A DNA stretch of 64,000 nt from Paenibacillus nasutitermitis (lineage in GTDB: Bacteria; Bacillota; Bacilli; Paenibacillales; Paenibacillaceae). Under the pieces are notes generated by a model. It did not search any database and had not been told where the DNA came from. It worked only from the letters and a program-made list of their open reading frames with translations. Positions 41,591-50,657 of the stretch are shown piece by piece. The stretch spans positions 1 through 64,000 of the forward strand of contig NZ_BMHP01000003.1 of the NCBI RefSeq assembly GCF_014641075.1. The letters are read 5' to 3'. Positions within the stretch are counted from its first letter, which is position 1. Each line of letters begins with the position of its first letter. Position numbers and translations under genes: made by a program.

Positions 41591-42646
41591 TTACCGTTTG
41601 TTCAGGAGTCGCACATGATCCCCCTCCTGGCGATGGCTTTGGTCGGCTTCCGAAATATATTGGGCAAGATCGAATACTCTGCAGGCATAAGCCCATTCAT
41701 TGTCATACCAGGCAAGTAATTTGACCTGATTGTTTCGAGTCATGACGCTTAGGCCGTCGACCACTGCGGACTTCTCGTTGCCGATATAGTCGGATGAAAC
41801 GAGCGGCAAATCGTTATATGCAAGGTAAGCCCCCAGACTGTCCTTAATCGCCGCCTCAAAAACCTCCTTCACTTGGGCCGATTGCACAGTCTTGCCTAGA
41901 ACCACCTGTAAATCGAGCAGCGAAACATCCGGTGTCGGAACCCGGACGGACAACCCGTTTACGTGCGAGGCCAGGTGGGGAAGCACATCCGCCAAAGCCT
42001 TCGACACGCCGGTAGTAGTCGGGACGATCGAGCTCGTGCAAGCCCGTGCCCGGCGCAAATCCTTATGCGGGTTATCGAGATGATTCTGATCATTGGTGTA
42101 CGCATGCACCGCGGTCATCCACCCCTCCTTCACCCCGAAGGCGCGGTCCAGAACATGAAGCACCAGGGCCAGGCAATTGGTCGTACAGGAGGCCGCCGAG
42201 AGCAAGTGATGATGATCGGGAGCGTAACGGTTCTCATTGACGCCCATGACAATAGTAAGGTCCATATCCTTCCCTGGTGCAGTCAGTAAAACTTTATGTG
42301 CGCCATTCTGCAGGTGTTTGCCAAGGGATGTACGGTCGGTAAACTGCCCAGTTGAATCGATAACAAGCTCGACGCCATAGTCCCTCCAGGCAAGCTTCTC
42401 GGGATTTCTCTCCGAAATCACAGGGACCCGCGCCCCATTGATAAGCAAGCCGCTCTCCTCGATTCGGATGTCCGCTTCCCACTTACCGTGAACGGTATCG
42501 TACTGAAGCAGATGCGCCAAGGTAGGCAAAGGACATGTCGAGTTTATGACGACCGTATCGCAAATGGGGCTGCGTTGTGAGAACGCCCTGCGAAGGTACA
42601 ACCTTCCGATTCTTCCTGTACCGCTGAGACCAACCTTCACATCCAC
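41591..42646 (-). CDS. Glyceraldehyde-3-phosphate dehydrogenase, GapB-like
   Basis: A 351-residue phosphorylating GAPDH. GTGRIGR is the nucleotide-binding loop, SAASCTTNCLA holds catalytic Cys154 and MTAVHAYTNDQ the base His181; WYDNEWAYACR closes the fold. The position that is Asp in NAD-type GapA (IND) reads INST, as expected for the NADP-preferring gluconeogenic GapB type. The neighbouring sequence TCPLPTLAHLLQYD is otherwise slightly diverged. It starts at GTG 42646, with AAGGATGGTGA upstream. It stands outside the glycolytic operon, also typical of gapB. Confidence 0.85.
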   Translation of the reverse strand: MDVKVGLSGTGRIGRLYLRRAFSQRSPICDTVVINSTCPLPTLAHLLQYDTVHGKWEADIRIEESGLLINGARVPVISERNPEKLAWRDYGVELVIDSTGQFTDRTSLGKHLQNGAHKVLLTAPGKDMDLTIVMGVNENRYAPDHHHLLSAASCTTNCLALVLHVLDRAFGVKEGWMTAVHAYTNDQNHLDNPHKDLRRARACTSSIVPTTTGVSKALADVLPHLASHVNGLSVRVPTPDVSLLDLQVVLGKTVQSAQVKEVFEAAIKDSLGAYLAYNDLPLVSSDYIGNEKSAVVDGLSVMTRNNQVKLLAWYDNEWAYACRVFDLAQYISEADQSHRQEGDHVRLLNKR

Positions 42647-42778
42647 TCACCATCCTTATTTAGTATGTCTTAATTATATATATTACACATCATTTAATTC
42701 AATAGGTATCATAATAAATATTTACTATGTACTTTTAAATAAATATGACGTTCTAATTAAAGCCTTATAAGTCTATGC

Positions 42779-42922
42779 ATGCTTGTGCAGGAGGCTGATT
42801 TTTCCTATCCCTCCATGAAGAATAAAGACTGGATGGAAATTCCGTATCATATCCCAGAAAAGAATGGGCAGTTTAACTACATGCGCAAAAAAATGGCGGA
42901 GAACACCGCTTGCCGTCCTTAA
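42779..42922 (+). other. 47-codon orphan ORF, possible gene fragment
   Basis: The 359-nt gap between the GapB-like and amidase genes holds an ORF from ATG 42779 with YPSMKNKDWMEIPYHIPEK and FNYMRKKMAENTACRP. The composition looks protein-like, but there is no ribosome binding site and I do not recognise a family. It may be the end of a decayed gene. Confidence 0.3.
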
Positions 42923-43005
42923 TCAGGTTCTGGCATCCCATAAACAAAGATGTTTACAATCAGCAAGTTGGATTTAAGAATACCTTTGGGAGGAGGCAAT
43001 AAGCT

Positions 43006-44103
43006 GTGTTGCGCTTATTTCTGTTAGCCGGAATGTCAATCGTAATTGCGTTTGCACCAATAACAGGTTACGATTCCTCTTCACAGGGAAGCGATAAAGA
43101 AGAAATCACCCGTTTCTTATCTCAGTTGTATAACGATCGCAATACTTTTCTTATCCATCCGCATCCGGAAACGATTGAAAAGTATTACATTAAAACCGAA
43201 GGCGCAAGCCGGTATGCTTATCAAATGGAATTAAGGCGGGCAACATACCTGAATTCCTGGGCGGAAAAACGTAACATTCGCCTTATTTCCACTGAACCCA
43301 ATATTCGTCTTGGCCGTCTTAAAAAAGATGGAGATGAAGCTAAAGTAACCTTGGTGCAATCGGTCAGGATATCTTATCAATACAAATCATCGCAGCTTCC
43401 TTCGCAGTCGTTCGGGGTCGGTACGCGACATGCCCTGACGCTGAAAAAAGAAAACAACCGATGGGTCGTAAAAAAGGAATGGTACCTGGATCCGCTGGAG
43501 GAAAACGCGGATTTGATCTCGGATACCCCGGACGGCTTTCCTCATCCTTCCTCGGCTGCTCCCAAAGAAAAAGAAGAAGGGCGATACAACAGGGAGCGCG
43601 CGGTAACTTACGCCAACAAGTATGCGGGGCTGGCTTGGGGAGCCGGGAATAAAAATCGATATAACCGAAAGTATAAGGACTTTACGCCGCTCGGCGGAGA
43701 CTGCACCAATTTTACGTCACAGGTTCTTGGAGACGCTAAGGAAGGCGGCGGATTGCGGACGACAAATGTATGGAGAGGCGGCAGCAAGGCATGGGTGCAA
43801 ACAGATGCCTTTGAACATTTCCTCCGGTATTCCGGTTATGGCCGATTGATTGCCAAAGGAACGTTTACGGATATTACCCGGTCAAATGAAAAACATCCTG
43901 ATGGGGCAATCGCGGAATTATTGCCGGGCGATGTGATCGGCTATTCGATTAAAGGAGACACAGACCATTTCTCAATCATTGTAGGACATGATGCGAATGG
44001 CTATCCTTTGGTTAATTCCCACACCGCTGACCGCTATCGAGTCCCGTTTGATCTGGGTTGGGATAAACACACGAAATATCTATTGGTTCATATTAACAAT
44101 TAA
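43006..44103 (+). CDS. Exported protein with C-terminal amidase domain (Amidase_6)
   Basis: A 365-residue protein. A hydrophobic start (LFLLAGMSIVIAFAPITG) serves as signal or anchor. A middle domain of about 150 residues precedes the Amidase_6-type domain. That domain has YNRERAVTYANKYA, GGDCTNFTSQVL with the probable catalytic Cys, and DTDHFSIIVGHD with the His. This domain is a CHAP/NlpC-like cysteine hydrolase fold common in sporulating Firmicutes. It starts at GTG 43006, with GGGAGGAGG 9 nt upstream. It is followed 60 nt later by the flippase gene, and both may act at the envelope. Confidence 0.82.
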   Translation: MLRLFLLAGMSIVIAFAPITGYDSSSQGSDKEEITRFLSQLYNDRNTFLIHPHPETIEKYYIKTEGASRYAYQMELRRATYLNSWAEKRNIRLISTEPNIRLGRLKKDGDEAKVTLVQSVRISYQYKSSQLPSQSFGVGTRHALTLKKENNRWVVKKEWYLDPLEENADLISDTPDGFPHPSSAAPKEKEEGRYNRERAVTYANKYAGLAWGAGNKNRYNRKYKDFTPLGGDCTNFTSQVLGDAKEGGGLRTTNVWRGGSKAWVQTDAFEHFLRYSGYGRLIAKGTFTDITRSNEKHPDGAIAELLPGDVIGYSIKGDTDHFSIIVGHDANGYPLVNSHTADRYRVPFDLGWDKHTKYLLVHINN

Positions 44104-44163
44104 TAAGTATACCTCGTCAGCCTTGTTCATATAATTTTGGGACAAGGTTATTGGGGTGAAAAT

Positions 44164-45687
44164 ATGCAGCTTCCCGCTTTCCTTAAACAAACGGCGCTTC
44201 GGACGGGCGCTATTTTTCTTGTAAAAGTTATTGGACTTGCCATTCGCATTCCATTGTTTCGTCTGCTCGGCGCGGAAGGAACGGGTATCTATCAAATTGT
44301 TTATTCTATTTTCGGATTCGCTCTTACGCTCCTTTCCGGCGGTTTCCCAACTTCGCTAGCGTTAATGACAGCCAAAGATCCGAAGCGCGGCTTGCAATTT
44401 TTGAAGGGTTTAATGATACCCTTTTTAATCCTCGGGACTTGTTCCGCTTCACTTTGTTACATCACGGCGCCTTATATAGCTCATTATCTCGCGAATGACC
44501 AATTGACGTTTCCCATCCGCTGCATAGCGCCCGCGCTTCTTATTATCCCTTTATTACAGCTATACCGGGGTTTTTTGCAAGGCATCGAATTTTATGGATC
44601 TGTTTCGGCTTCCGAGCTCGTTGAACAAGTGGTTCGTGGCGGTACGATCCTGCTGCTGGCAGTTTTATGGATGAAATATGGCATTCACGCTATGGTGGGC
44701 GGGGCTGTGTTCGGGGCATTTACAGGCGCTTTTACTGCATTGTGGTTCCTTTGGGTACTACATTATAGAAAAAAAACGCTGCCTGCCCTTATTGATAGCG
44801 GCACATTGCAAAACTCATTACGTTGGATCATTCTTGGACCCGGAATATTATTGTTTATCAAATCATCCTTAATCCTCACACTGACACGTTTGATAGTCCC
44901 GACATCCGACCTTCTCGATTCGCTCATCATTCCGGGACGCCTGCAGGCATCTGGGATGAGTCAATCAAATGCAGTAGCTATTTTCGGCGAAATAACCGGC
45001 ATGGCATCAATAATTGTTTACTTGCCTACGATTCTTACCGCGGCATTATCGTATACGATTGCTTCTAAATTAACCGCCAGTTGGCAAAATAAAAAAAAAC
45101 AGGACTTTACAGAACGTTCAAGCTTATCCTTAGAAATTGGTTGGCTTTGGGGAATCGGTTCTGCCGTTTTTCTATTCTTTCATTCAGAGGAGCTGTCCAC
45201 ACTGATTTTTGGCAACATCGGGGCCGCCAAAGCCATTCAGTACATGTCTTTTGCTCCTCTGATCGCTGGCATGAGGGAACTTACGACAACGATTTTGTGG
45301 GCAATCGACAAAAAAAGAGCGCCTTTAGCCGGTTTGTTTCTAGGTCTTATATGTTCCGTTATCCTCGCATATTATTTGACGGCCATTCCCGGATTTGGTT
45401 ACGCGGGCACCGCAATAAGCGTATTAGCCTTCGAGCTAATCCCCTTGCTCTGGAATGGGATTGTATTGCAAAAACGATGCAAAGATGCTTTACCCGTAAC
45501 CGGCTTATTAATTGGTTCGCTTTTTCTTATCGTCACAATCTTTCTTTACACTCCTTTTGATCGTTTTCTATTGTACATCGGGCTGGAATCGACATTCATC
45601 CGCTCAATTGGGCATACCCTATTTTTTGCAGTCTGCATTATTCTGTATATTCTCTTCCGATTTCGGAAAAAAGCTGGTCAGACATAG
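44164..45687 (+). CDS. SpoVB/MurJ-like polysaccharide flippase (MOP superfamily)
   Basis: About 507 residues with 12-14 membrane helices. The start TALRTGAIFLVKVIGLAIRI, FRLLGAEGTGIYQIVYSIFG and FPTSLALMTAK is characteristic of SpoVB/YkvU-type exporters. These relatives of MurJ flip lipid-linked wall or cortex precursors. ATG 44164 has GGGGTGA 4 nt upstream; a TTG at 44137 is in frame but poorly placed. Proximity to the amidase-domain gene suggests a common envelope or sporulation role, which is inferred. Confidence 0.85.
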   Translation: MQLPAFLKQTALRTGAIFLVKVIGLAIRIPLFRLLGAEGTGIYQIVYSIFGFALTLLSGGFPTSLALMTAKDPKRGLQFLKGLMIPFLILGTCSASLCYITAPYIAHYLANDQLTFPIRCIAPALLIIPLLQLYRGFLQGIEFYGSVSASELVEQVVRGGTILLLAVLWMKYGIHAMVGGAVFGAFTGAFTALWFLWVLHYRKKTLPALIDSGTLQNSLRWIILGPGILLFIKSSLILTLTRLIVPTSDLLDSLIIPGRLQASGMSQSNAVAIFGEITGMASIIVYLPTILTAALSYTIASKLTASWQNKKKQDFTERSSLSLEIGWLWGIGSAVFLFFHSEELSTLIFGNIGAAKAIQYMSFAPLIAGMRELTTTILWAIDKKRAPLAGLFLGLICSVILAYYLTAIPGFGYAGTAISVLAFELIPLLWNGIVLQKRCKDALPVTGLLIGSLFLIVTIFLYTPFDRFLLYIGLESTFIRSIGHTLFFAVCIILYILFRFRKKAGQT

Positions 45688-45817
45688 GAGGAATAGCTCC
45701 AATCGCTTGTGATCCCGGAATTTCTTCATACCCGTCTAGCCCTTATCGTGGTGAACTGGTATATAATAGACATCTACAGTTTATATGTTTCAGAATGAAC
45801 AGAGGAGGAATGATCTC

Positions 45818-46861
45818 TTGCGAGTAGGAAACGCGCGGACAGCCGCTGCGGAATGGGTTAACCAGTATGCCAGCCGTGAGGAGGGATTTATCGGAGCGTA
45901 TTTCAGCGGCTCGACGGTCGGGCTGCCTGACGACGCGGAGCTCCCTGTGGCTTCGGATGTCGATGTTGTCGTTGTCACCGAACAGGACGAGCTTCCGCTC
46001 AAGCTGGGCAAGTTCCTATACGCCGGTGCCCTGCTTGAAATCACCCATCTGTCGTGGAGCCTATTCGGCACGCCCGAGAAAGTGCTCTCGTCCTATCACC
46101 TGGCAGGCAGCTTTCGAGTGGATACGATCATTGCCGATCCCACCGGGCAGTTGGCAGAGCTGCAGCGGCAGGTTGCCCTCCACTTTGCCGAGCGGCCATG
46201 GGTGCGACGCCGGTGTGAAGAGGCCCGGCAGAAGATCGAGAACGGGCTGCGGTCAATCGATGCCTCCGCGCCGCTTCATGACCAGGTAACGTCATGGCTG
46301 TTTCCGACCGGAGTGACCACGCATGTCATCCTTGTGGCCGCGCTGCGGAATCCGACGGTAAGACTCCGTTATCTGGCCGCGCGGAGCGTGCTTATGGAAT
46401 ATGGGCAACCGGCGCTCTACATGGAGCTGCTGGAACTGCTGGGCTGCGCGCAGCTGAGCCCCCGGCAGGTGGAGCAGCAGCTCGCCGGTCTGACCCGCAC
46501 CTTCGACGCGGCTGCGGCTGCGGCCAGAACGCCGTTCATGTTCAGCTCCGACATCACCGCCGCAGCTCGGCCCGTTGCCATTGAGGGTAGCCAAGAATTG
46601 ATTCGGTCCGGACGACACTGCGAAGCCGTTTTCTGGATCGTCGCGACCTATGCGCGCTGTCACAAGATTCTTGCCGCCGATGCTCCGCCGGAGCTGCAGC
46701 AAGCGCTGCTTCCGGATTTTGAAGCGGCCATCGCTGATCTGGGCATTTCCTCTGCGGAAGTTATCCCCCGTCGGGCCGAAGCGGTTATCCGGTTTCTGCC
46801 CCGCCTGTGGGAATCCGCCGAAACTATCATCTCGGCCAATCCGGACCTGCATGGCAATTAA
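45818..46861 (+). CDS. Nucleotidyltransferase-fold protein
   Basis: About 347 residues. The NTase signature GS-x10+-DVDVVVV is visible as FSGSTVGLPDD then VASDVDVVVVTEQD near residues 30-60, giving the two Asp metal ligands. The remainder is helical, as in aminoglycoside-type or DUF4037-type transferases. The substrate is unknown. GAGGAGG lies 9 nt before TTG 45818; the ATG at 45785 lies upstream of that site and is unlikely. GC content is higher than in the flippase gene before it. It is convergent with the small gene at 46910. Confidence 0.75.
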   Translation: MRVGNARTAAAEWVNQYASREEGFIGAYFSGSTVGLPDDAELPVASDVDVVVVTEQDELPLKLGKFLYAGALLEITHLSWSLFGTPEKVLSSYHLAGSFRVDTIIADPTGQLAELQRQVALHFAERPWVRRRCEEARQKIENGLRSIDASAPLHDQVTSWLFPTGVTTHVILVAALRNPTVRLRYLAARSVLMEYGQPALYMELLELLGCAQLSPRQVEQQLAGLTRTFDAAAAAARTPFMFSSDITAAARPVAIEGSQELIRSGRHCEAVFWIVATYARCHKILAADAPPELQQALLPDFEAAIADLGISSAEVIPRRAEAVIRFLPRLWESAETIISANPDLHGN

Positions 46862-46909
46862 AACAACCTAATCCTTAATCCGGATAAGGTTCGCCGATTA
46901 TGGATGATG

Positions 46910-47203
46910 CTAAGCCTCTTGTTTCAGCGGGTCAAACGATACGATAAACGGCATACGCCTGGACTTGACCGCAAAAGCCAGCTGCTTGCCTTCCTTGCTC
47001 CGGTAGGAAATAAAATAATCGCCGAACTGCGGGGAGTATTCGACTCCCTGATAAGCTAAATCCATGGAATTGTATTTCAGGGCCACATATACGGACGCCG
47101 TGGCCCTCGCTGTCGCACGCTGGACCGGAGAGAATTGTTCGCCAATAATCATCACGATGATGATGCCCAGCAGAATGGCGGTTATTTTCCTGTATTTAGC
47201 CAC
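46910..47203 (-). CDS. Small membrane-anchored protein of unknown function
   Basis: A 97-residue protein with one N-terminal helix (ITAILLGIIIVMIIG) and a small outside domain rich in aromatic residues (VEYSPQFGDYFISYRSKEG). It resembles short YfjL/DUF-type lipoprotein-like domains, but I cannot assign it. It starts at GTG 47203, with AGAGGAGA 8 nt upstream. It is divergent from the diguanylate cyclase gene. Confidence 0.6.
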   Translation of the reverse strand: MAKYRKITAILLGIIIVMIIGEQFSPVQRATARATASVYVALKYNSMDLAYQGVEYSPQFGDYFISYRSKEGKQLAFAVKSRRMPFIVSFDPLKQEA

Positions 47204-47397
47204 AAATCATTTCTCCTCTGCCCCAAATTCCCGTCTCGGCTCTACCTCTTCCACTCCTATCGTAACATAATTCTGTTTGCAGCTTGGCGACGCTTTGCCT
47301 GCAAGGTTAATAAATTGGCTCTATACGGTGTTTTGCATAATTTGATATGATATGACTTATAGCTTGTCTGTACTATTCATTTTGGGAGACGGACCTC

Positions 47398-48951
47398 ATG
47401 AGTAAAACCGCACATAAAGGATATACGCTTCAATTTACGCTTAGTTTATTAGTTATTGTGTCCATCCTGTTGACTGCTATTGTCAGCGGCTATTCGGCCT
47501 TACATGCCAACAAGCAATCACTCAGCACCAGCTATTTGGAGAACAATTACGACTACGCCAAGAAACTATCATTAAATACCACCGAGTTGATTGAATCGAT
47601 GCAGAGGAACCTTCATGCGATGTCCGAAATGGCCAGCTCGCAGCCTTTCACACAGAGAGCGCTTGATCTATGGTTCGAGGCCAATCAATATTTCAATTCC
47701 ATTGTAATCGTCGATACCCGCCAGAACATAAAGGCGATCAGCCCTGCCAACACGGGAATCTCCCCTGGGGCCCGCTTAAATTCGCAGCAGTCACTGAAAG
47801 CCATTGAACTGAAAAAACCTCTCATTTCCGAGCCCTATAAAGCGAAAAGCGAAAGAATGATCGTTCTCATCTCCTCGCCGATCTTTGCCAAAGACGGCAC
47901 TTATTCAGGCTTTGTAGGAGGCACTATTTATCTCGAAGAGAATAATGCTCTCAGCAGCCTGCTCAAGGAACATTTCTTCGGAAACGGCTCTTATGTTTTT
48001 GTAGTGGACCAAGGCAAACGGCTTATCTTTCATCCCAAGAAGGAACGTATTAATGATCTGGTTACTACCAATACAATCATTAATCAGGTCGTTATGGGAA
48101 AAAGCGGTTACCAGGAGGTCGTGAATTCCGAGAACAACAGCTTTTTTGCCGGCTATTCCTATGAACCTCTCAGCGGTTGGGGCATTATCTCACAAACGCC
48201 TACATCTGTTTTGGACCGGCCATTAAAGAAACTCACGGACCGCCTGCTTATTCAGGCGCTTCCTCTATTGAGCTTGATTTTATTGATTGTGTGGTGGTTT
48301 GCCCGCCGGATCTCCAAGCCCCTGTTTACCTTGGCGCGCTTCTCGGAAGAAGCCATTTTGCACCGGGCAGCCATTCCGGCGCAGCTTCCTGTCATCCGCT
48401 CCAAATTCTACGAAGTCACTCAGCTCTATCAGAGTATAAATGCCCATATCAATCTATTGTCCGCCGAAATCCAGTTGGATGGACTGACGGGACTGGCCAA
48501 CCGCAAAAGCTTTGATTTGGTAATTGACGAATGGCAGGATAAACGGATTCCCTTCTCGCTTATTTTTCTGGACATTGATCATTTCAAGAAGGTCAATGAT
48601 ACTTTCGGTCATGTTACCGGAGATGAGGTGCTCAAATATGCCGCCTCCACCATCCGCAGCGTATCCAGGGAAGAGGATCTATGCTTTCGTTACGGGGGCG
48701 AAGAATTCGGCATTCTTGTCAAACATGGAGATACTGGGCTGGCCACCGACATGGCCGAGCAGCTGCGGAAGAAAATCGCAAGCGGGACGAATCCCACCGG
48801 CAGTGTCATCACGATCTCGCTCGGGGTATCCTCGTCTGAGAGCGCGCTCAGCAACAAACAGCTGATCGAGCAGGCGGATCAGGCGCTCTATCAATCCAAA
48901 TCCGAGGGAAGAAACAGGACCAGCGTCCATGGTTTCTCAACTGTCAGATAA
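47398..48951 (+). CDS. Membrane diguanylate cyclase with dCache sensor (GGDEF)
   Basis: A 517-residue signalling enzyme making cyclic-di-GMP from two GTP. It has a transmembrane helix at about 12-34, an extracytoplasmic dCache-type sensor (about 35-275), a second helix (about 282-300), a short linker, and a GGDEF domain from DGLTGLANRKSFD. The active site GGEEF (433-437) is intact, and R424-E-E-D427 provides the inhibitory I-site, so product feedback is expected. GGGAG precedes the ATG. It is monocistronic, with a very strong terminator. The signal sensed is unknown. Confidence 0.92.
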   Translation: MSKTAHKGYTLQFTLSLLVIVSILLTAIVSGYSALHANKQSLSTSYLENNYDYAKKLSLNTTELIESMQRNLHAMSEMASSQPFTQRALDLWFEANQYFNSIVIVDTRQNIKAISPANTGISPGARLNSQQSLKAIELKKPLISEPYKAKSERMIVLISSPIFAKDGTYSGFVGGTIYLEENNALSSLLKEHFFGNGSYVFVVDQGKRLIFHPKKERINDLVTTNTIINQVVMGKSGYQEVVNSENNSFFAGYSYEPLSGWGIISQTPTSVLDRPLKKLTDRLLIQALPLLSLILLIVWWFARRISKPLFTLARFSEEAILHRAAIPAQLPVIRSKFYEVTQLYQSINAHINLLSAEIQLDGLTGLANRKSFDLVIDEWQDKRIPFSLIFLDIDHFKKVNDTFGHVTGDEVLKYAASTIRSVSREEDLCFRYGGEEFGILVKHGDTGLATDMAEQLRKKIASGTNPTGSVITISLGVSSSESALSNKQLIEQADQALYQSKSEGRNRTSVHGFSTVR

Positions 48952-49003
48952 CAAAGCCAGCCTGCTGCGGGACCCTCCCGCGGCAGGCTGGCTTTGTTTT
49001 TTT
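48950..49003 (+). terminator. Strong Rho-independent terminator after the GGDEF gene
   Basis: A stem of more than 20 bp (AACAAAGCCAGCCTGC... and complement) with a small loop, followed by a long T run, starts at the stop codon itself. Confidence 0.9.
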
Positions 49004-49117
49004 GTTTGTTTGGTTGGTTTTTCTTCCCGCCAGAGGGCATCACGTTTATGATGCAGCTATGCATAGCGGCGACCGACAAAGCAGCGAGCGGACGCATCGG
49101 CGAGCTGATCCTGCGGA

Positions 49118-49666
49118 CTAGCCTCCCCGGACCTGCTGCGCCAGTTGAAGGAAGGCGCCGAGAACGCGATGTATGCGGTCGTCGATGTCCTGGCCGCCTT
49201 CATAGTTGCCCTGCTCCATCTCGAACCATTTCCGCTGGGCCCCGCCTATGGATAGCCATTCCGGCGAGTTGATGCCATGGAGATTGCGAACGATCGATTG
49301 CAGCTGCTGGAGAGAGCTGATCCCCACCGTACCGCCGGAAGAACTGATGGAGAGCACGGGCTTGCCGCTGAAGTGGTCCTGCCCCAAATGATCAAGCGCG
49401 TTTTTCAGGACCCCGCTAATACTGCCGTGATACTCGGGCGAAGCCAGCACAACCGCATCCGCTTCAAGCATCGCCAGCTTCAGCTCGCTCAGTCCTTCAT
49501 GGTCCTGGAAGGAATTAACTGGCGAATAGAACGGCAGGGGGCTGCGGTACAAAGAAAATAATAGGACCTTATGGCCCCTTTGCCGGATGAGGTCTTCCAC
49601 ATGCTCCGCCAGCCTCGTGCTTGTTGCGTCTTTCCGGTTGCTTCCTGCAATGATTACCACTTTCAT
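49118..49666 (-). CDS. NADPH-dependent FMN reductase
   Basis: About 182 residues, flavodoxin-like. IIAGSNRKDATSTRLAEHV is the FMN phosphate loop, and LASPEYHGSISGVLKNALDHL is the family signature for quinone, azo-dye or chromate reductases. It reduces FMN or quinone-like acceptors with NAD(P)H. ATG 49666 has AAAGGG 9 nt upstream; the ATG at 49675 abuts that site. It lies in the minus direction between the GGDEF terminator and the tandem hairpin repeats. Confidence 0.88.
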   Translation of the reverse strand: MKVVIIAGSNRKDATSTRLAEHVEDLIRQRGHKVLLFSLYRSPLPFYSPVNSFQDHEGLSELKLAMLEADAVVLASPEYHGSISGVLKNALDHLGQDHFSGKPVLSISSSGGTVGISSLQQLQSIVRNLHGINSPEWLSIGGAQRKWFEMEQGNYEGGQDIDDRIHRVLGAFLQLAQQVRGG

Positions 49667-49791
49667 CCTAACCATCCCTTTCTATTACCCTTTATTTTCC
49701 TGCCTGTTGTGTGCTTTTATCTTATCGCGCCACAGGCAGCCGGGTCGTCAGCAGAAAGAATGATTAAACAGCGCAAAAACGTTCAACTTTA

Positions 49792-49960
49792 GGCTGAACG
49801 TTCCTACGGCTTTGGTCGTAGAGACGATCAGCCTTGGCTGAACGTTCCTACAGCTTTGGTCGTAGAGACGATCAGCCTTGGCTGAACGTTCCTACGGCTT
49901 TGATCGTAGAGACGATCAGCCTTGGCTGAACGTTTCTACAGCATTCGTCTTAGAGACGGG
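49792..49960. repeat. Four tandem 44-bp hairpin units
   Basis: The unit starts GGCTGAACGTTCCTACGG and ends GACGATCAGCCTT. Copies start at 49792, 49836, 49880 and 49924, the last one degenerate. Each can fold on itself (CTACG with CGTAG around an 8-nt loop) and across the junction (TCAGCC with GGCTGA). It fills most of the 308-nt gap between the FMN reductase gene and the response-regulator gene. There are no spacers, so it is not CRISPR. Confidence 0.85.
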
Positions 49961-49974
49961 GCGCGGTCGGAGCC

Positions 49975-50652
49975 TCAGCTCCCCTCAAGACCTTGCTTGA
50001 CCGCGTAAATAGCCGCTTGCGTGCGGTCGGCAAGACCTAGCTTATTCAGCAGATGGCTGACATGGGTTTTCACGGTTTTCTCCGTAATATGCAAGGCTCC
50101 GCCAATTTCCTTGTTGCTCATGCCTCGTGCAATCAGCTTCAGCACTTCCCCCTCTCTTCCGGTCAGAGCAAATGGAGAAGATTTCGCAGCCGCTGAAGCT
50201 CCATTTAAATCGGCCATTCCGGAGGCTTCCGCAGAGGCGATCAGGCTCATCAGCTGTCCAGCCGCATCCGGGTGCAGCTCCACTTGCCCTTGATGAACCC
50301 GCTTGATCGCGTCCACCAGCTCCCCGGGTTCGATATCCTTCAGCAAATAACCTTTTGCGCCCGCCCGAATCGCAGGAAGTACATGATCCTGATCGGAGAA
50401 GGAGGTCAGAACAATAACCTTCACATCTGGATGCGACTGCTTCAACAGCTTAGTGGTTTCGATGCCGTCCAAGACCGGCATGTTCAGGTCCATGAGAATA
50501 ATATCGGGAACCAGCCGGGCTGTTTTCTCCAGCGTCTCAAGGCCGTCAGCCGCTTCGCCGACAAGCTCGATACCGGGCTGTGTGGCCAGGAAGACCTGCA
50601 GGCCTTTACGCACCATCGCATGATCGTCGGCCAGCAATATTTTGATAGTCAT
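49975..50652 (-). CDS. NarL/LuxR-type response regulator
   Basis: A 225-residue two-component regulator. The receiver domain has the acidic pocket D9-D10, the phosphorylated Asp55 in LMDLNMP and a late Lys in KGYLLKD. A Ser/Ala-rich linker leads to a LuxR helix-turn-helix (LTGREGEVLKLIARGMSNKEIG, then HITEKTVKTHVSHLL split over the recognition helix). It lies 5 nt after its sensor kinase gene and is certainly cotranscribed. It ends close to the tandem hairpin repeats. Confidence 0.93.
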   Translation of the reverse strand: MTIKILLADDHAMVRKGLQVFLATQPGIELVGEAADGLETLEKTARLVPDIILMDLNMPVLDGIETTKLLKQSHPDVKVIVLTSFSDQDHVLPAIRAGAKGYLLKDIEPGELVDAIKRVHQGQVELHPDAAGQLMSLIASAEASGMADLNGASAAAKSSPFALTGREGEVLKLIARGMSNKEIGGALHITEKTVKTHVSHLLNKLGLADRTQAAIYAVKQGLEGS

Positions 50653-50657
50653 GATTA

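Noticed and set aside
49792..49960. Possible CRISPR array
   Set aside because: The repeat units are directly contiguous with no unique spacers, and no cas genes are present.
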